Assembly (NCBI GenBank): GCA_023525975.1
Contig: CM042034.1
Location: forward strand, 63,981,279-64,045,278
From: Smallanthus sonchifolius
Taxonomy: Eukaryota > Streptophyta > Magnoliopsida > Asterales > Asteraceae
Reading direction: 5' to 3'
Length of the DNA stretch: 64,000 nucleotides
The notes below the pieces were generated by a model that worked only from the letters and a program-made list of their open reading frames with translations, was not told the DNA's origin and did no database searches. Within the stretch, counting starts at the first letter, position 1. Each line of letters starts with the position of its first letter. The position numbers were made by a program, and so were the translations under genes. This document shows, piece after piece, positions 44,157 to 56,650 of the stretch.

Positions 44157-46563
44157 TGTCACACCCCGGCCGGCGACGGATTATACGCTGGGGCTGACGT
44201 GGTTGTTCATAAGCACACGATCATCTATTAAATATGATAATATTTATTATTCAAATTAAAAGCATCCGTTACAGTTGGAAATAGAAAACAAAGAGTTCAA
44301 CACAACATAATTAAATTAAACTAGGTCCATGTGCTATGTGACCAAGTAGTCCTGAAACAGGTGCACCTGAAACATGTAAGTAACTGTTAACTACAAGTAG
44401 TTGGTGAGATACATAGGTTTTGACACCAAAAAGAGTTAATACAGTTTACAATTCAATATGTTCAAAGCATGTCTAAAGCATATATGTGAAAACATACAAG
44501 GTTCCAAGCATACAATTCAAACCTGATAATAGAAAACTAGATATGCAATCTCACTGATTGCCATTTTTGAAAAAGGGGCAAGAGCATATCCAAGTTGTAG
44601 TTGATACCCAACAAAACCTGCCAAGGTTTTTTGGTAAGTTATAGTTTCGGATTCCCGTATAAATGCTCATGTTAGGTACTACCTTAGGCTTGAGCTGCAA
44701 GTTAATGAATGTACTGACATAAACACATCTAATGGTCACCAAGTAGTTTAAGACATAAAACATAAGAACAAAGGAGTTGAATTGTGTATAAAATATAGTT
44801 AATGACATGCTTCAACCCAAAAGTAAAAATAGTAAAACTTGGCTATGTAATGAAGCTAGCAAATAGTATGATTTGTTAGTGATGGATAGGATTCGTGAGG
44901 ATTCCTCACAACCAACCTACACGGATAACTGTATTCTTAAATTTAACGTATGCCTAATGGAAATAAAGAATTCTGAGTTTTTTTAGGGTTTCATAGGATT
45001 GAGATCAGATATGGGATTTGCACGAGTTTTTTTTTAGAAATATGCATTTACGTGTATCACAAATATTGAAGTAACGGTGATGAGTAAGATTAGTGAGAAT
45101 TTTATTAGGGTTTCTAACTAGTTATACATAGTATTTATAACAACAATATGTTTGAATTCATTTATGTAATTATTATAAAAAAAAATTAATGAACAAATTA
45201 TAGAATAGTGAAGGTTTAAATATCCGCTATAATTAAAGTGATTATTTAAATTATCTAATAAATTTTTTTTATTCAGATGATAAATAAAAGAGATAAATGT
45301 TAGTATAAGTAAGCTTTGAATGAAATTAAAATGGATTCGGATAATTATTTATCTAAAAATAATTCTATAAATTTCTCCATGTTTCTAAATAAATACTTTT
45401 TGTCAAAATAATTATTTATAAGTTTTGAGAAGTGAATTAAATAATTTTTAACAAAAAACAAACTTGATTTATAAACATTATTATTTATAAGTAAGACCAC
45501 TTAATTAGTTTTATTTAAATAAACCATTCTTATTTGGCTTATTCAAGAGTTATAACATTTAAAATAAATCAAATACGTAAACCTTATTTTTTTATGTTTT
45601 CTATTTTATACAAATTAATAATCAGTTTTATTAGATTTATAAGGACAATCTCTAAGTTTTTAAACACTAAACCATGTATTAAAGTGATTAGGAATAAGGT
45701 AAAACTAAAAAGAGGAGGAAAAATGGGGAGAAGGACTAGAACCCACGACCTGTTGGGTACGAGGCGAGTTCCTTAACCATCTGCTCTGCGCATAATGCCT
45801 TGTTAAAAGACTAGAACGTTATTTCCTTAACAACCAGTCCCACTGATGCATCTTCTTCCCCAAAAGTTCAAACCGAAAACCCTAATCCCAATCTATGAAA
45901 ATCCGTTTCCAATTCATAGGGCTTTTGACATAATATGTTAAACCGAGTAAATGGAAGGTGTTTTACATGTAATTCGAACTCGATTAAGTGCTGAAAGTGA
46001 GGATTCGTTTTTCCCACTGAGTCGCGATCCGAGAAAGAGAATGAGACGAGAGGAATGGGTTTTCGAGTGAAATTCGTTGCCATAAATATACCTATTTTAG
46101 CATACTATGTCTAAAGTAGTAGATTATAAATAGTTGATCTAATATGATAAAATCTAGATATAAGTGTGTATAAAAAGATATGATTACGTGGTTAACACTA
46201 ATATGTTTTATTTAAATATATACCTATTTTAACAAAATGTTTATTTATAAATACACATCCATGTATATATATATTTATATAAATGATTGAGGTTACATGA
46301 TTAGAATCCATGTGTTACATTTGGTTTAATAATTATAACCAAACACATATATGTTGATATGAACACAAGTCATGTGTATATATATTTATTGTATAGTTAA
46401 AATATGAACTTGTTTGAATGAAATCTTGAATTTAAAACACTTTTAAATGTGGTTCATATGATACGATGTATCGCACTGAAATGGAATAAAAATGTTATTA
46501 CTGTATAAGTAAGATAGAAAGAAATAAAAATAAATATATGGCCGGAAAATCATAGATGTTACA
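44157..46563 (-). repeat. E4 3' LTR
   Basis: 2407 bp with TG...CA ends. On the minus strand it starts TGTAACATCTATGATTTTCC, close to the E3 LTR start. It contains a tRNA-like module at about 45732-45799 (box A TGGTTAAGGAA and box B GGTTCTAGTCC, each 10 of 11) and the acceptor-like motif at about 44362-44420. Confidence 0.8.
45732..45799 (-). other. tRNA-like module in E4 LTR
   Basis: The minus strand has TGGTTAAGGAA and GGTTCTAGTCC at tRNA-like spacing. It is related in layout, but not closely in sequence, to the module in the E2 LTR. No convincing cloverleaf. Confidence 0.4.
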
Positions 46564-46580
46564 GTATCCCCAAGTTGAGG
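46564..46580 (-). promoter_or_regulatory. E4 polypurine tract
   Basis: The minus strand reads CTCAACTTGGGGATAC up to the LTR edge. The TCGGGATAAAATTCC block next to it is shared with E3 and E2. Confidence 0.6.
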
Positions 46581-47549
46581 GAATTTTATCCCGAAATTCA
46601 ACTGTTGGAGGCTACTGAATCAGGATAGAGATGTGAGTTTGGATTCTAATCGAGCTTTGATTGTCGGTTTGAGGAGTATAGTTGATGACAAGGTTGTCAG
46701 GTACTTGGGTCAGGCATGGATGGTGGTGGAGGATTTTGTTTGAGGGGAATTAAGGAGAAGATTGCCCTAGAATGATTTTGGACTCAAATGATGGGATGCA
46801 TCACTTGTAATGAGGATGATGAGAATTTTAACATCTAAACTTGTTTAGGATAATGTCACTGGATAAAGATTTCACAACTATTGGTCAAGATCATCGTACT
46901 AGAAAACCTTACGTGAATACGGACAACGTTATTCCTAACAATATGGCCGGAGCACGTATTTATAGGATGTATCAGCGATATATCTCCTATGCTCTTATCA
47001 TATCCCATTAACTTTTGAAACTGTATATCACCATAGGTTTTATGTCATCACACACGACAGAATTCACTATGTTTTCCATGCGCTGATTTTTATAATTACA
47101 TGTGCACCCATAATTACTCAAATCATCGTATGGTCCATATAGGTCATTCTATTGGGTGTGGGTACAGAGGGGGGAAACACCAAAAACACTTATTTCATAA
47201 TTATTGTTTTATGTATAAGTTATTAATAAGTGACTGTGTCTCTAGATGGTAAAGTCAGTCAAGAAGCAAAGACTAACAATGTGGCACAACCCCATACATG
47301 GGTGTCCTGAGCGGATGGCATGTCCTTCTAGATTACCCATGAAGTTGATAGCTCTCTCGTGTTTGAACAATAATACGTCAAATCCCGAGTAACTCATTGT
47401 TTATAGCTCCCTATTGTTTGAACAATAATACGTTAAACCCTGAGTAGCTCAAAATTTATGGCTATCAATTTTAATGGATAAAGTGAATGATCATGCTTCA
47501 TGTATATAGTGGACAATCAATTGTGAACAATGTAAAAGGTCTAGTTTGG

Positions 47550-47900
47550 TATGTAATGTAGGCACTCAAGTTTCATGTATATTGTGAATAATCAAGTATT
47601 ATTCACATTGTAAATAACTAGGTATCTTGTATCATGTAAACAATCTAGTATCAAGTATATTGCAAGTAATTAAGTTCTGTCTATAATATGATCAATCTAG
47701 TATCATGTATATTACATGTAATCAAGTTTCATTTATAATATGATCAATCATATATATTGCAAGTAATCAAGTTTCGTTTATAATGTGATCAATCATGTAT
47801 ATTGCAAGTAATCAAAATTTGTTTATAATGTGATCAACCATGTATATTTCAAGTAATCAAGTTTCATGTATATCGTGAGCAATCGAGTTGCGTATTTAAT
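47550..47900. repeat. 45-bp degenerate tandem repeat in E4
   Basis: TATTGCAAGTAATCAAG followed by TTTATAATGTGATCAA recurs at a spacing of 45 bases (clearest at 47756, 47801 and 47846), fading to both sides. The reverse-complement counterpart in E3 (about 61690-62170) is similar but more degenerate. Confidence 0.75.
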
Positions 47901-48000
47901 GTAAACAATTTATTCTCAGGTATATTATGAACATTCATATGAATTTTGGCGGTGCAGTAAAATCATTTTTTCACTACAGTCTACAAGTGAATGAATTCAC

Positions 48001-48748
48001 TGATAGTCATGCTATAACTATATCATGCAAAATGATTTGACATCGAAATTTGTACAAATGATAGCATGGCAGTTCTCTCCCGTTAAAATAGCCTCAAAAG
48101 ACACCCACACCAATATAGTAAAAATAGTTTTTTCCATTTAGATGAACAAGTACAACACACTACATAAACATTTATTGGACATGCTTTGTTACATATTTAC
48201 ATTTCATTTACTATATGAGAGCAATCAATTTACTTTTGGAACATTTTCATATTTAAAACACTGATTTTAGAATATTCTAAGTTTCATTAAGTTGAAATAA
48301 CATTTACAAATCATTGTAACCAGTGTAATATTTTTATTTCAGCTCATCAATAACTTTTAAAAAATAAGCTCTGTGTATGTAGACGCAGGATTTAAGTTGC
48401 TTTATATTCACCATATTGTGAGTGTAGCATTACAAAGTTTATCATCAAATGACAAATCAACAACAAAATTATGTTCTACGGTTTTTTTAAGAATTCAGAC
48501 TTGTAACATTATAATTTGCAGTGTTCGAATCATTCAGAATTAAGACTTGCTCTACGACGTTTTTAAGAAACGTAACAAACCATAGTATCACCAAAAATAA
48601 TGTTCTAATGTAACAACTGGTGTCACTCTTTTTTAAGAAATGCAACAGACCATACCTTCTAATTCATTTATTTTATTATGCTTACAAGGAGGTACATTTT
48701 TTTTAATTTGATTGCGATTTTCAGCTTTATAAATTAATCAGATATTGA
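48001..48748. other. Unassigned AT-rich sequence right of E4
   Basis: No domain, LTR end or known repeat. It does not match the remaining E3 internal region or the missing part of Copia A. Confidence 0.4.
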
Positions 48749-49159
48749 TGTAAGACACGGTTTTATTGTGTGGCTCTTATAATCATTTATCTAATTATTA
48801 AATGATCAATTGAATTATTTATTTATTTATTAACCTATGGCTAGTAGTTAGTTGATGGGCCTAATTACTCTTAATGGGCCATTAATGGATTTCCCCTTGG
48901 GTGTACATATATAAAGAGAGATAATTAGAGGGAATTGACTAACGAATGAATTACCGCTAACACCAATTTTGTCCCTCTCTCTCTCTCTCTTCCATAACCG
49001 TGAGTTCTTATGTACTCACCTTAGCCATCCTAACTGTACACCATAAACGGGAACCCGATCATCCTAGCGGATCATGACGTTCTCCCTCTCTAAGCTTAGC
49101 TTATAAGGTATGATTTATATTATTGTTTTCTATAATAATGTCACAAGAAACGATCAACA
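48749..49159 (+). repeat. E5: 5' LTR of a Copia-like element
   Basis: 411 bp, TGTAAGACACGG...GATCAACA, with a TATA box (TATATAAAG at about 48908) and a CT microsatellite near 48976-48992. A primer-binding site follows two bases after its end. Only 38 bases of internal sequence remain before SIRE2. The small LTR suggests Ty1/Copia; no coding part is in the window. Confidence 0.75.
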
Positions 49160-49161
49160 TG

Positions 49162-49174
49162 TGGTATCAGAGCG
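49162..49174 (+). promoter_or_regulatory. E5 primer-binding site (tRNA-iMet)
   Basis: TGGTATCAGAGCG two bases after the E5 LTR. Confidence 0.85.
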
Positions 49175-49197
49175 TATGTTGATTAATCAGTTCTTGT

Positions 49198-49701
49198 TGT
49201 AGGTCCCTCGGGTGTCTCGGGTCGTTACGTGTGAGAGTGTGACTAGTCGGACCGGGTGCGGAATGCCCGTGACTAGTTGGAGTATCAGACAACACAAAGT
49301 AAACTGACAAGAAAAAAAGAGATACTTCAAAGTTCGTCTATTGATAATCACAACTGGTTACAGAGGATAATGAGTGCGTACATAACTTCTGTCACTATCA
49401 GCTATATATACTAGACCTGATGCCTGCATACTTAGCAACTGCGCACGACTTTGTTCCTTCGTACTTAACAAGTACACAGACAATTGTTCTTGCGTACTTG
49501 TTAAGTACGCAGGTTATAACACCTGCGCACTTACTAAGTGCGTACAACACTTAGACAAAGTCAACTAAGTACAAGTACCTACATACATGTTTACAACTCG
49601 TTAAACAAATATGTACAAAATACAAGTACAAAAACAGAGAGTAAATATACAAAAGCATAAGACAATATCCAGAGTGTCTGTCACACAAACATGCTCCAAC
49701 A
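49198..49701 (-). repeat. SIRE2 3' LTR
   Basis: 504 bp, TGTAGGTCCC...GCTCCAACA on plus, the reverse complement of the SIRE1 LTR type. It has palindromes at about 49470-49560. The polypurine tract AAGGGGGAGTT (minus strand) is at about 49702-49712. Confidence 0.88.
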
Positions 49702-50104
49702 AACTCCCCCTTGACAACAGCCTTGGATTGTCTTCGGTCTTCAACCTCCTCCAGATTTAGCTTCCCATCTTCAGCTTGTAGTCAAGACATAACTTAACTA
49801 GCTTGTCGTATCTTAATGCTTGAAGCTTTATCCACTTGTCCGTGTAGATGCAGTATTTCTTGTTGAGAACTATTAGGTCTTTCACAGAGAAATTGATGAA
49901 AGTGATTTCATCAAAAACCCTGATCAGTTACTTAGGTTCCAAGCTTCCACTTGCGGACCTAACTCTTCCAATCACCACGCCTCGCCCGTCTTCGGGTCCA
50001 CGTACCAGTACCGTATGTTACCAAGGATATCCTGAGATAACTTACTCAGGGTAATCCTGGTTTCACACAGCACTGGCTTGTAAAATAGCTTCTTTAGACT
50101 CATG

Positions 50105-50121
50105 TTAGTCACGGGATGTTT
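50105..50121. repeat. LINE target duplication, left copy
   Basis: TTAGTCACGGGATGTTT, matching TTAGTCATGGGATGTTT at 52985-53001 with one mismatch. The T-run that follows is the poly-A tail of the minus-strand LINE. Confidence 0.85.
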
Positions 50122-50286
50122 TTTTTTGGGAAAATGGCAATGCCCTAGGTAAATATTTTATTACAAAGAATGATGATTACATACTAAGTGCATCCCCCCC
50201 CCCAAGGCCTTGTACCGAGGAGAGGGGAACCACAACAAAATGAAAAGCAAACACAACCAAACTAACACACAACTCAAAATCACAAA

Positions 50287-51729
50287 CTATCTATTATGCG
50301 TTGCCATGAGTTGACTTGTGCCATCCATTTCAGACTCCACCTCCTCAGTAGCATCCTCTTGACCATCCATATTGAGTTCATCATCACAAAAATGTTGTAA
50401 CCCATCAAACCTGTTAGTGACACTTGTCGGTTTAACACTCGGATCACTCCCACCAGGCTTAGTAACGAGTGGCGGGAAGTCTAACTCACAAAAATTAGTT
50501 TGTTGGGCCCGAATCCGAGATGCTTGAACCGAGTGGGCCGAGGATCGACCATTCCCGAACGCATCCATACCCGCTCCGATGGGCCGAGACTGTCTAGATG
50601 GGCCCGGAACCTCATGACGGACATGTTGCCGAGAAGATCTAGGGCCACCCGGTTGGGCTTGGCCTTGCGACCTAACACCCCCACCTTTGGGTTTCCTAGA
50701 AGTATGTCCACCAATCCAAATTCCTTTACCAAACTTTTTCTTTTTGTTCTTTACAACCGTGAATCCATCATCATCAACATTTCCATCTCTTTTGTTTTCA
50801 ACAATAGGTTCAACATTAACAACTTTGTCACCATCCACAACCAAATTTTCTTGAATGACAACCCCTTTAGTTGGTAAATCATGCTCTTTTTTGTCATGGC
50901 CGAAAACACCACACGTAGAACAACAAGGGGGTTTCCACCTATAAGCTAACTCAAGATAGGTAGTCTTACCTTGTATTGGTTCGCGAGATGGAAAAGTAAC
51001 TTTAACCCGGTCCGGTAATCCATTAGTAGCAAACGCATCAACAAGCACCCTAGCATAATTCATCGGACCCTCTTTTTTTTCACATCTTTCATAAGTTGCA
51101 TGATCAAGCATGAGGGGCTTACCCACACAACTTATGATTTGCCCAATATTACCCCCATTCCAAAGGCAAATAGGGAGATCCTTTATGGCAACCCAAACCG
51201 GAACCGACTTTGGATTCGGTTTTGTTATAACCGTATCCGGTTCCCATACTTGAAGAACTAGTGGGGTATTTTCCACCAACCAAGGATTTCTCTCTAGAAC
51301 TTGGATCATTCCCTCTTCCGTATCAAACTTAAAGAAATAAAACCCTCCCTTTTTTACATGAATAGATTTAAGACCATATTTATGCCACATTTTAATTAAG
51401 TTCTCCCTAACAACATAAAATGGCAAATTACCTCCAATAAAGTATCCATATAGTTGCATGTGGTGAGCTTCCACACTCTTGGCCATAAAATGAGCATCAA
51501 GAGTAACAATAGGTTCACCCTTGTCATCCAAACTAGGCAGATGGTAAAGTAACCGCGTTTCTCCATCCTCAACCCCTTCCCCATTCACCAACTTTTGAAA
51601 TAAGGATTTATTCCAAAACTTGGTACCCCTAATCCGGTCATACTCAAGAGTAGTATCATCCAGTTTCAAAATATTCGTATAGTCAAAAGGGTGAAAATGC
51701 ACCTTTTTTTCTCTCTGTTTTGCTTCCAA
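50287..51729 (-). CDS. LINE ORF1 protein, DUF4283/zinc-knuckle type (480-codon open part)
   Basis: An uninterrupted 480-codon stretch. The DUF4283 region is visible: HMQLYGYFIGGNLPFYVVR, FKFDTEEGMIQVLERNPWLV and PVWVAIKDLPICLWNGGNIG. The zinc knuckle PPCCSTCGVFGHDKKEHDL follows at about residues 275-293. ORF1 proteins of plant L1 elements bind RNA and assemble the transposition particle. The C-terminal part is polar and low in complexity. The true start is probably further upstream (52755), with frame breaks between. It may still be translated as this shorter protein, but nothing in the sequence shows that it is. Confidence 0.85.
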   Translation of the reverse strand: MEAKQREKKVHFHPFDYTNILKLDDTTLEYDRIRGTKFWNKSLFQKLVNGEGVEDGETRLLYHLPSLDDKGEPIVTLDAHFMAKSVEAHHMQLYGYFIGGNLPFYVVRENLIKMWHKYGLKSIHVKKGGFYFFKFDTEEGMIQVLERNPWLVENTPLVLQVWEPDTVITKPNPKSVPVWVAIKDLPICLWNGGNIGQIISCVGKPLMLDHATYERCEKKEGPMNYARVLVDAFATNGLPDRVKVTFPSREPIQGKTTYLELAYRWKPPCCSTCGVFGHDKKEHDLPTKGVVIQENLVVDGDKVVNVEPIVENKRDGNVDDDGFTVVKNKKKKFGKGIWIGGHTSRKPKGGGVRSQGQAQPGGPRSSRQHVRHEVPGPSRQSRPIGAGMDAFGNGRSSAHSVQASRIRAQQTNFCELDFPPLVTKPGGSDPSVKPTSVTNRFDGLQHFCDDELNMDGQEDATEEVESEMDGTSQLMATHNR

Positions 51730-51984
51730 TAGTACCCACCTTATTCACCCCATTCTCATGCACATGCCTCTCCCCGCCCGATTCACTCAGGTTTCCACCA
51801 TCCTCCACAGAACCTAGTTGCACCCTCTCACTCACATGAGTTTGCACAGGCACCTCCCCCTATCACTTTGCACATGCCCATCCAAAGAATAACCTTGCTC
51901 CTTCCCCTCATTAGTATGCACATGGCCCAAAATATCATGCAGGTGGTTCCCTAGATCCTCCTCTTCCACATGAGCCTGCACATC

Positions 51985-52755
51985 CTAAGAAACATGCAAC
52001 TCAGGAGAAGTAGTTACCAACCCTTCTGAATCAATATGTGGTCTACTCAAGTCCTCATCCCCTTGCATGTTCGTAGCCCCAAACCCATCCGACAATTCTT
52101 GGCTCGATGCCATCCCACCCCACAAACTATGACCTGACTTAATCACCCCACCCGAATATTCACGTGGTTTAACCATTGAAGTTGAATAATTCTTGGCCAA
52201 GATCATAGCTTTAAACTCTGGCGAAAATAGCGGTGTTACCGGAGGGGTGGCTAACGTTTTTTCGGCAGAACCCAATTCAGCAAGACTCTCCGAAGAACCC
52301 AAATCCTTCATAGATTGCACCCCCGGAGATCCAGATGAATTTGACTCTGACAGACCAGCAAAATTTTCATCACCGGCCAAACCCGTTTTTCGGGCCAAAC
52401 CTGTTGTTCCGGCGACACCCGTTATTCCAGCAAGGGTCCCTCCATCACCAGTCGACCTCTTTCCAGAACCATATTGATTACCCATATTCATATGATGTTT
52501 CGAGGCATCCAATGACACCGTAACACTCGGGACGACAGAAACTTCCTTATTCATATTGCAAAAGTCCGGATCAAGCACCGAAAGAGGCGGTGGATTAGAT
52601 GAACACGACCCTTCCTGAGAAACCTCTAACCCCACAAGAGTCTCCGCATCCTCCCCTTATGCAGTAGAGGCTGGTTTTGAGACTCCCCGAGTAGATCATC
52701 GGGTAGGCAGGGTGGACGGTGGCGGTCCTTCTTCCTCGGCATGGACACCAGAGAA
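51985..52755 (-). pseudogene. LINE ORF1 N-terminal extension, frame-broken
   Basis: ATG near 52742 gives MPRKKDRHRPP, then a frame change near 52660 leads into VGLEVSQEGSCSSNPPP (51985-52635). A stop near 51984 and a further frame change near 51850 separate it from the main ORF1. It is Ser/Gly-rich with a short run of near-repeats (GVAG/GLAR/GLAG at about 52380-52440). I read it as the original ORF1 N-terminus. Confidence 0.55.
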
Positions 52756-55700
52756 AAATACGAGAAGGCTAAACAGAGAACGAGATGTGAAATCTATCAC
52801 ACCCAATCCAGCCGGAGAAGAAAAGAATGGTGGAAAGCGGCGGAGATGCGGCAATGAAGGTGGACGGCGGAATGGTGATAGATGCGACTGGATGGAATCT
52901 TGAAAACAAAAGGTGAGACGGCTAGAGAGAATTTTCTCTCTCACTGTGAAAAATACACACAAAATTGCGCAAATGAGACAATCCTTAGTCATGGGATGTT
53001 TGACACTCTTATCCCGGACTCTCTTGGACATTTGAGGCTTGAAAACCTTGAAGTTTCTCGATCTTCCCTCTCGATGTAGTGTTCCCCACAAACCCTTTTG
53101 CTACTGCATGACTTGTGTCACCCAGCAGCTCACGATTTGCAAGGTTCACCAGATCGTACTTCGGCAGGGAGTTGAACGCCTCGCTGGTCGGTTTCAAGTA
53201 TTGAACCCGACCAGCTCATTTGATGGCGAACAACTTTTTGTCGTCGTCGAACTTGACAAACAAGATCATACCTTAGCTCCGTGTTTATCTATGATAGATG
53301 TATTTTGCGAGACAGGAGCTTGATCCTTAGTAAACCATCCACAAGGATACTTACTCTTCCATGCTTCAGGATCAACAGGCTCGGGATCGGTGGGAGAGGC
53401 TTCAGTCGAGGTTGCTACACAACTAGCCTCGGCAACAGTTTCAGGCTCGACTGAACCTGTGTTGAAAGTAGCTTCAAAGGCTGGAGCTTCAAAGATCTCT
53501 CCATCCACAAGCTCGTATACTCCTTCATCGTTCCCCTTGGGAAACTCCACCACAAGGTCTTCATCCTCCACATCCCATTCATCATCAGACTCGATCTCTC
53601 CTTCTTCTAAATTGCTGAGAGCGTATCTGAGCTTCTTTGGATTAGTCTGGCTCAATCAGTAGAATGACCTCATCGGATAGGTCGTGAAGAACATCAGCCA
53701 CAGACTTTCCTTTACCACCTCCAGTACCAGAAACATCACCTTCATGTTGAGTAGACTCCCCCTCGGCCATAGGCACATCAGAAATAGGAAAAATAGCTAA
53801 CGCTTGTTACTCACTTCCACTGGGACCGGCTTAAGGATCCTTGTCTGTTTCGTCATCCTTAGTCAAGTCGACTAGGTGACAAGCCTCATCACTACTTGGC
53901 TTCGTTGGCTTCTCCTTCTCTTTCAACAACTCCTTAATCTTCTCCTCCTGAGCAGCAAGCATTTGGGTCATGTCACAGACCAACTTAACCATCATTTCGT
54001 GCTCTTTACGCTACAACTCATCAACAACCCGTTGTTTCCTTAAAGCGGCTACTTCATCAACCAAAGAATTAATATGACCTTGTTGCTTCTTAGACTCTTC
54101 CTTTGACTTTTGTACTGTCTCAAATAAACCAGCTACTTGAGTGTCTATAGTAGCAATCCTTGCATCACGTGGATCAGGATCCCTAGACATAGAGGCTTCG
54201 GCTGTATGAGTGGGAAAGGGGAAGATCTCATCATAGTCGAACCCATGGGTGAAATCACCATAAGAAAATGGTTCACTGATGGGTTTAAGGGTGGTATTGG
54301 GAATGGTGATTGGGATTGTGGTGGTTGCAATGGTTGTTGGGGTGATAGTAATCGACTCCATCTGAATTGGACTCGACACCATCACCTGTTGGACAAAATA
54401 AAATGGGAGGGATTCTATCCTCCTCTATGACAGTAGTGGCAGCCACTTCAGCAATAACCCGTGGTTGCCACCTCCTTTGATATAGCTGGGTTGAGGTCGA
54501 AGTAGAGGTTGAGGAAATGCTCACGACCTTAGAGATTCGTTCCGTGAAGCACGAGCTTCAACTTCTCTAAGAATAGCCGCAAATGGCCTATCCCCTTTCT
54601 GCTTTACTCTTCTCTCTCTCTCCTTTGTCTTTGTACCTTAGTATCCGACTCAGGATCATACTCACTGTTGGTACTATCTTGTCTTTGTCTTTTAGAAGAT
54701 GACTCGGGAAGGGAAACCTTTGTCGTCCTTCTAGGGTGTGATTGATCTGGTGCATCATCAGAATCAAATGAATCAGATTCAGTATCTTCAGAATCAGACT
54801 CCTCAGCACCATCTGCTCCTCCTTCTTCATCACCATCTTCAACTTCATCATTCTCAGAACCTTCATCTCCTTCCTCTTCCTCCTCTATCTGTTCATAAGA
54901 ATGTTCACTCAGTTCAGGCTCAGACTCAACACTAAACCATCTTTGGTCTGGAGGATCCACATGTGCTTCATTGATTAGATGGCCAAAGAGAGGAGTGTGC
55001 ACATGGGTAGGATCTACACTACCTGGCGTTAGGAATTATGAAAACACTCTCTTGGCCACCGTCTTTACTTGTAGTCTTTATCCAATTGCCGGAAGATTTG
55101 GCAAAGCATCGTTAATCAGCAGCTGAACAAATCTTGGGTACAACAAGAATCTAAACTTCTCCGCCGTATTGATCTGATCAGTTATAGCCTTGTAGATATA
55201 TTTAGAGAAGTTGTAGCCCTTGTTGAGAGATAACCCAACCATTGCATCTGCCAAATCGTGACCCATGGCCTCATTTCCTGCCTTCCTTAAGGAGATGCAC
55301 ATGATCATGACGTGTGCAAAGTTACGCCACTGGTCTAGTAACCACATCTTCTTATATGAGGCATAATCCCTTGCACCGACATAGTCCATTCTTTGTCTCC
55401 AGCATCCATCAACAAAGTAGTTAGGATAAGTAACAGGGTCAGTGGCAAGATCCCTGAACTGCAGCACTCGTCTAATGGTGTCTTCAGAAATTGAAATATC
55501 ATGACCCGCTACAGTAGCCCTAATGACGTTTGGGGTTACCTACAGTCATGATCAGCTGTTTCCCAGAACTGTTCCAGTTACGTTCTTGAGACGATTAGAT
55601 CAGCAGAAATGGCATAGCTAATCTTTGAACGATTCATAAAATCAACTATCTCCCTATATTGTAGTGCAGTACCCTTCCATTCTGGATGCATGAGAGCTAG

Positions 55701-55861
55701 AAGATTGAACTCGCTGGTAAAAGCACGAGCCATCACTGCAAGAACAAACAATGAACACTATAAAAACAAATAGACTCATTGGAATTGAACAGACATGACA
55801 AGGTATAACACATTCCCATAGAACTGAATTACCAGACTTAGAAGAATTTCAAGTGGCTCTC

Positions 55862-55955
55862 CCTGCATACTTAACAAGTGCGCAGGGTTTAGGCCTTACG
55901 TACTTAGCAAGTACGCAGGAGCTAGATCCTGCGTACTTACTAAGTGCGTAAGGTT
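55862..55955 (-). repeat. Palindrome cluster in the SIRE2 ORF3 leader intron
   Basis: Three GCGYACTT...AAGTRCGC-type sites, equivalent in position to those at 37052-37138 in SIRE1. Confidence 0.8.
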
Positions 55956-56500
55956 TAACACGTAAAGAAAATTTTCTAACTCTAGAATTTCAGGAATGAG
56001 CGATTTTTGCTGAGAATTATGGTCACCATTTGGTTGAAAAACAAGTTTAGAACTTATGGGACTTAAACCATAAGCAACATCAAGCTTAAACCCAGTCATT
56101 TTGACCTAGCCTTGGTCCGTCGAGAGATTACGGTCATCCAAGGGGTCAATATCAAAATCAATGCAAGTTAAAGACAATTCTAAGATGATTAAGCTTTGAT
56201 TCATGATTTCAGACATGTTTTAGGTCTTAATTTAGGTCAAGAACAACCAAAATGTGTCGAAAATCCGAAACCAAAACCCTTGGTTTTTTCAAGTTCAAGA
56301 ATCGGTCCAAAACCAACGATTTTTTGGATGAAATGGTCCTAGATTCTCAACAACTGTTAGTTGGGTGAAGATGAAACTGAGATTGTGACAAAAAATCGGT
56401 TTAGGAACACACAAAATTTTGAGTGAAATCGAGTAGTGGGTATACAACAGTGTTAGTAGTTTGAATGAAATGAACTGATGAGAAAAACGCTAACATCTTC

Positions 56501-56650
56501 TTATATACCCCCACACATAGATGCCTAGTGCACTTGGTAAGTGCGCAGGAATTAGCTCCTGCGTACTTAACAAGTACGCATGACTAATGTCTTGCGCACT
56601 TGCTAAGTACGCAAGGTTTAACTCTTGCGCACTTAATAAGAACGCAGAGA
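56501..56650 (-). promoter_or_regulatory. SIRE2 putative internal ORF3 promoter (TATA and palindromes)
   Basis: On the minus strand four palindromes (56525-56650) precede GGGTATATAAG (56501-56510). This is the same layout as SIRE1 at 36350-36528 and as the LTR promoter. Confidence 0.55.

Larger units (their letters stand above)
44157..48000 (-). mobile_element. E4: Tekay-related, pol-less LTR element, truncated
   Basis: The LTR at 44157-46563 (TGTCACACCCCGG...ATGTTACA on plus) is followed by a polypurine tract on the minus strand and about 1.4 kb of internal sequence. That sequence is homologous, in reverse, to the 3' internal part of E3 (compare 46564-46640 with 62900-62982, and 47050-47130 with 62400-62480). 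No pol or gag. No 5' LTR or primer-binding site is found to the right, so the element is truncated; the right boundary is approximate. AGAAG at 44152-44156 is the candidate target site. Confidence 0.7.
50122..52984 (-). mobile_element. L1-type LINE lacking ORF2
   Basis: About 2.86 kb on the minus strand, with a 17-bp target duplication at both sides and a poly-A tail at about 50119-50127. The 3' UTR ends in TTTGTAATAAAATATTTACC. ORF1 is present, but ORF2 (endonuclease/reverse transcriptase) is wholly absent: the 3' UTR follows ORF1 directly. It is therefore non-autonomous, and complete at both ends as judged by the duplication. Confidence 0.85.
49757..55733 (-). pseudogene. SIRE2 ORF3, decayed and split by a LINE
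   Basis: On the minus strand it starts MARAFTSEFNLLA at 55733, two bases after an acceptor-like TTCTTGCAG. The conserved segment LATDPVTYPNYFVDGCW is in 55078-55467, followed by HVMIMCISLRKAGNEAMGHD. The acidic part is in 54604-55002, the coiled-coil-like part at about 54011-54385, and the C-terminal domain at about 53009-53320 (EAFNSLPKYDLVNLANRELL). The LINE lies between that and the last part (49757-50104), which ends CLDYKLKM and a stop. Domain order equals SIRE1 ORF3, with stops and shifts at other places, which supports a real ancestral protein. Function unknown. Confidence 0.75.

Noticed and set aside
52193..53662. Plus-strand open frames over the LINE and SIRE2
   Set aside because: These are shadows of the minus-strand ORF1 and ORF3, with complementary low-complexity residues.
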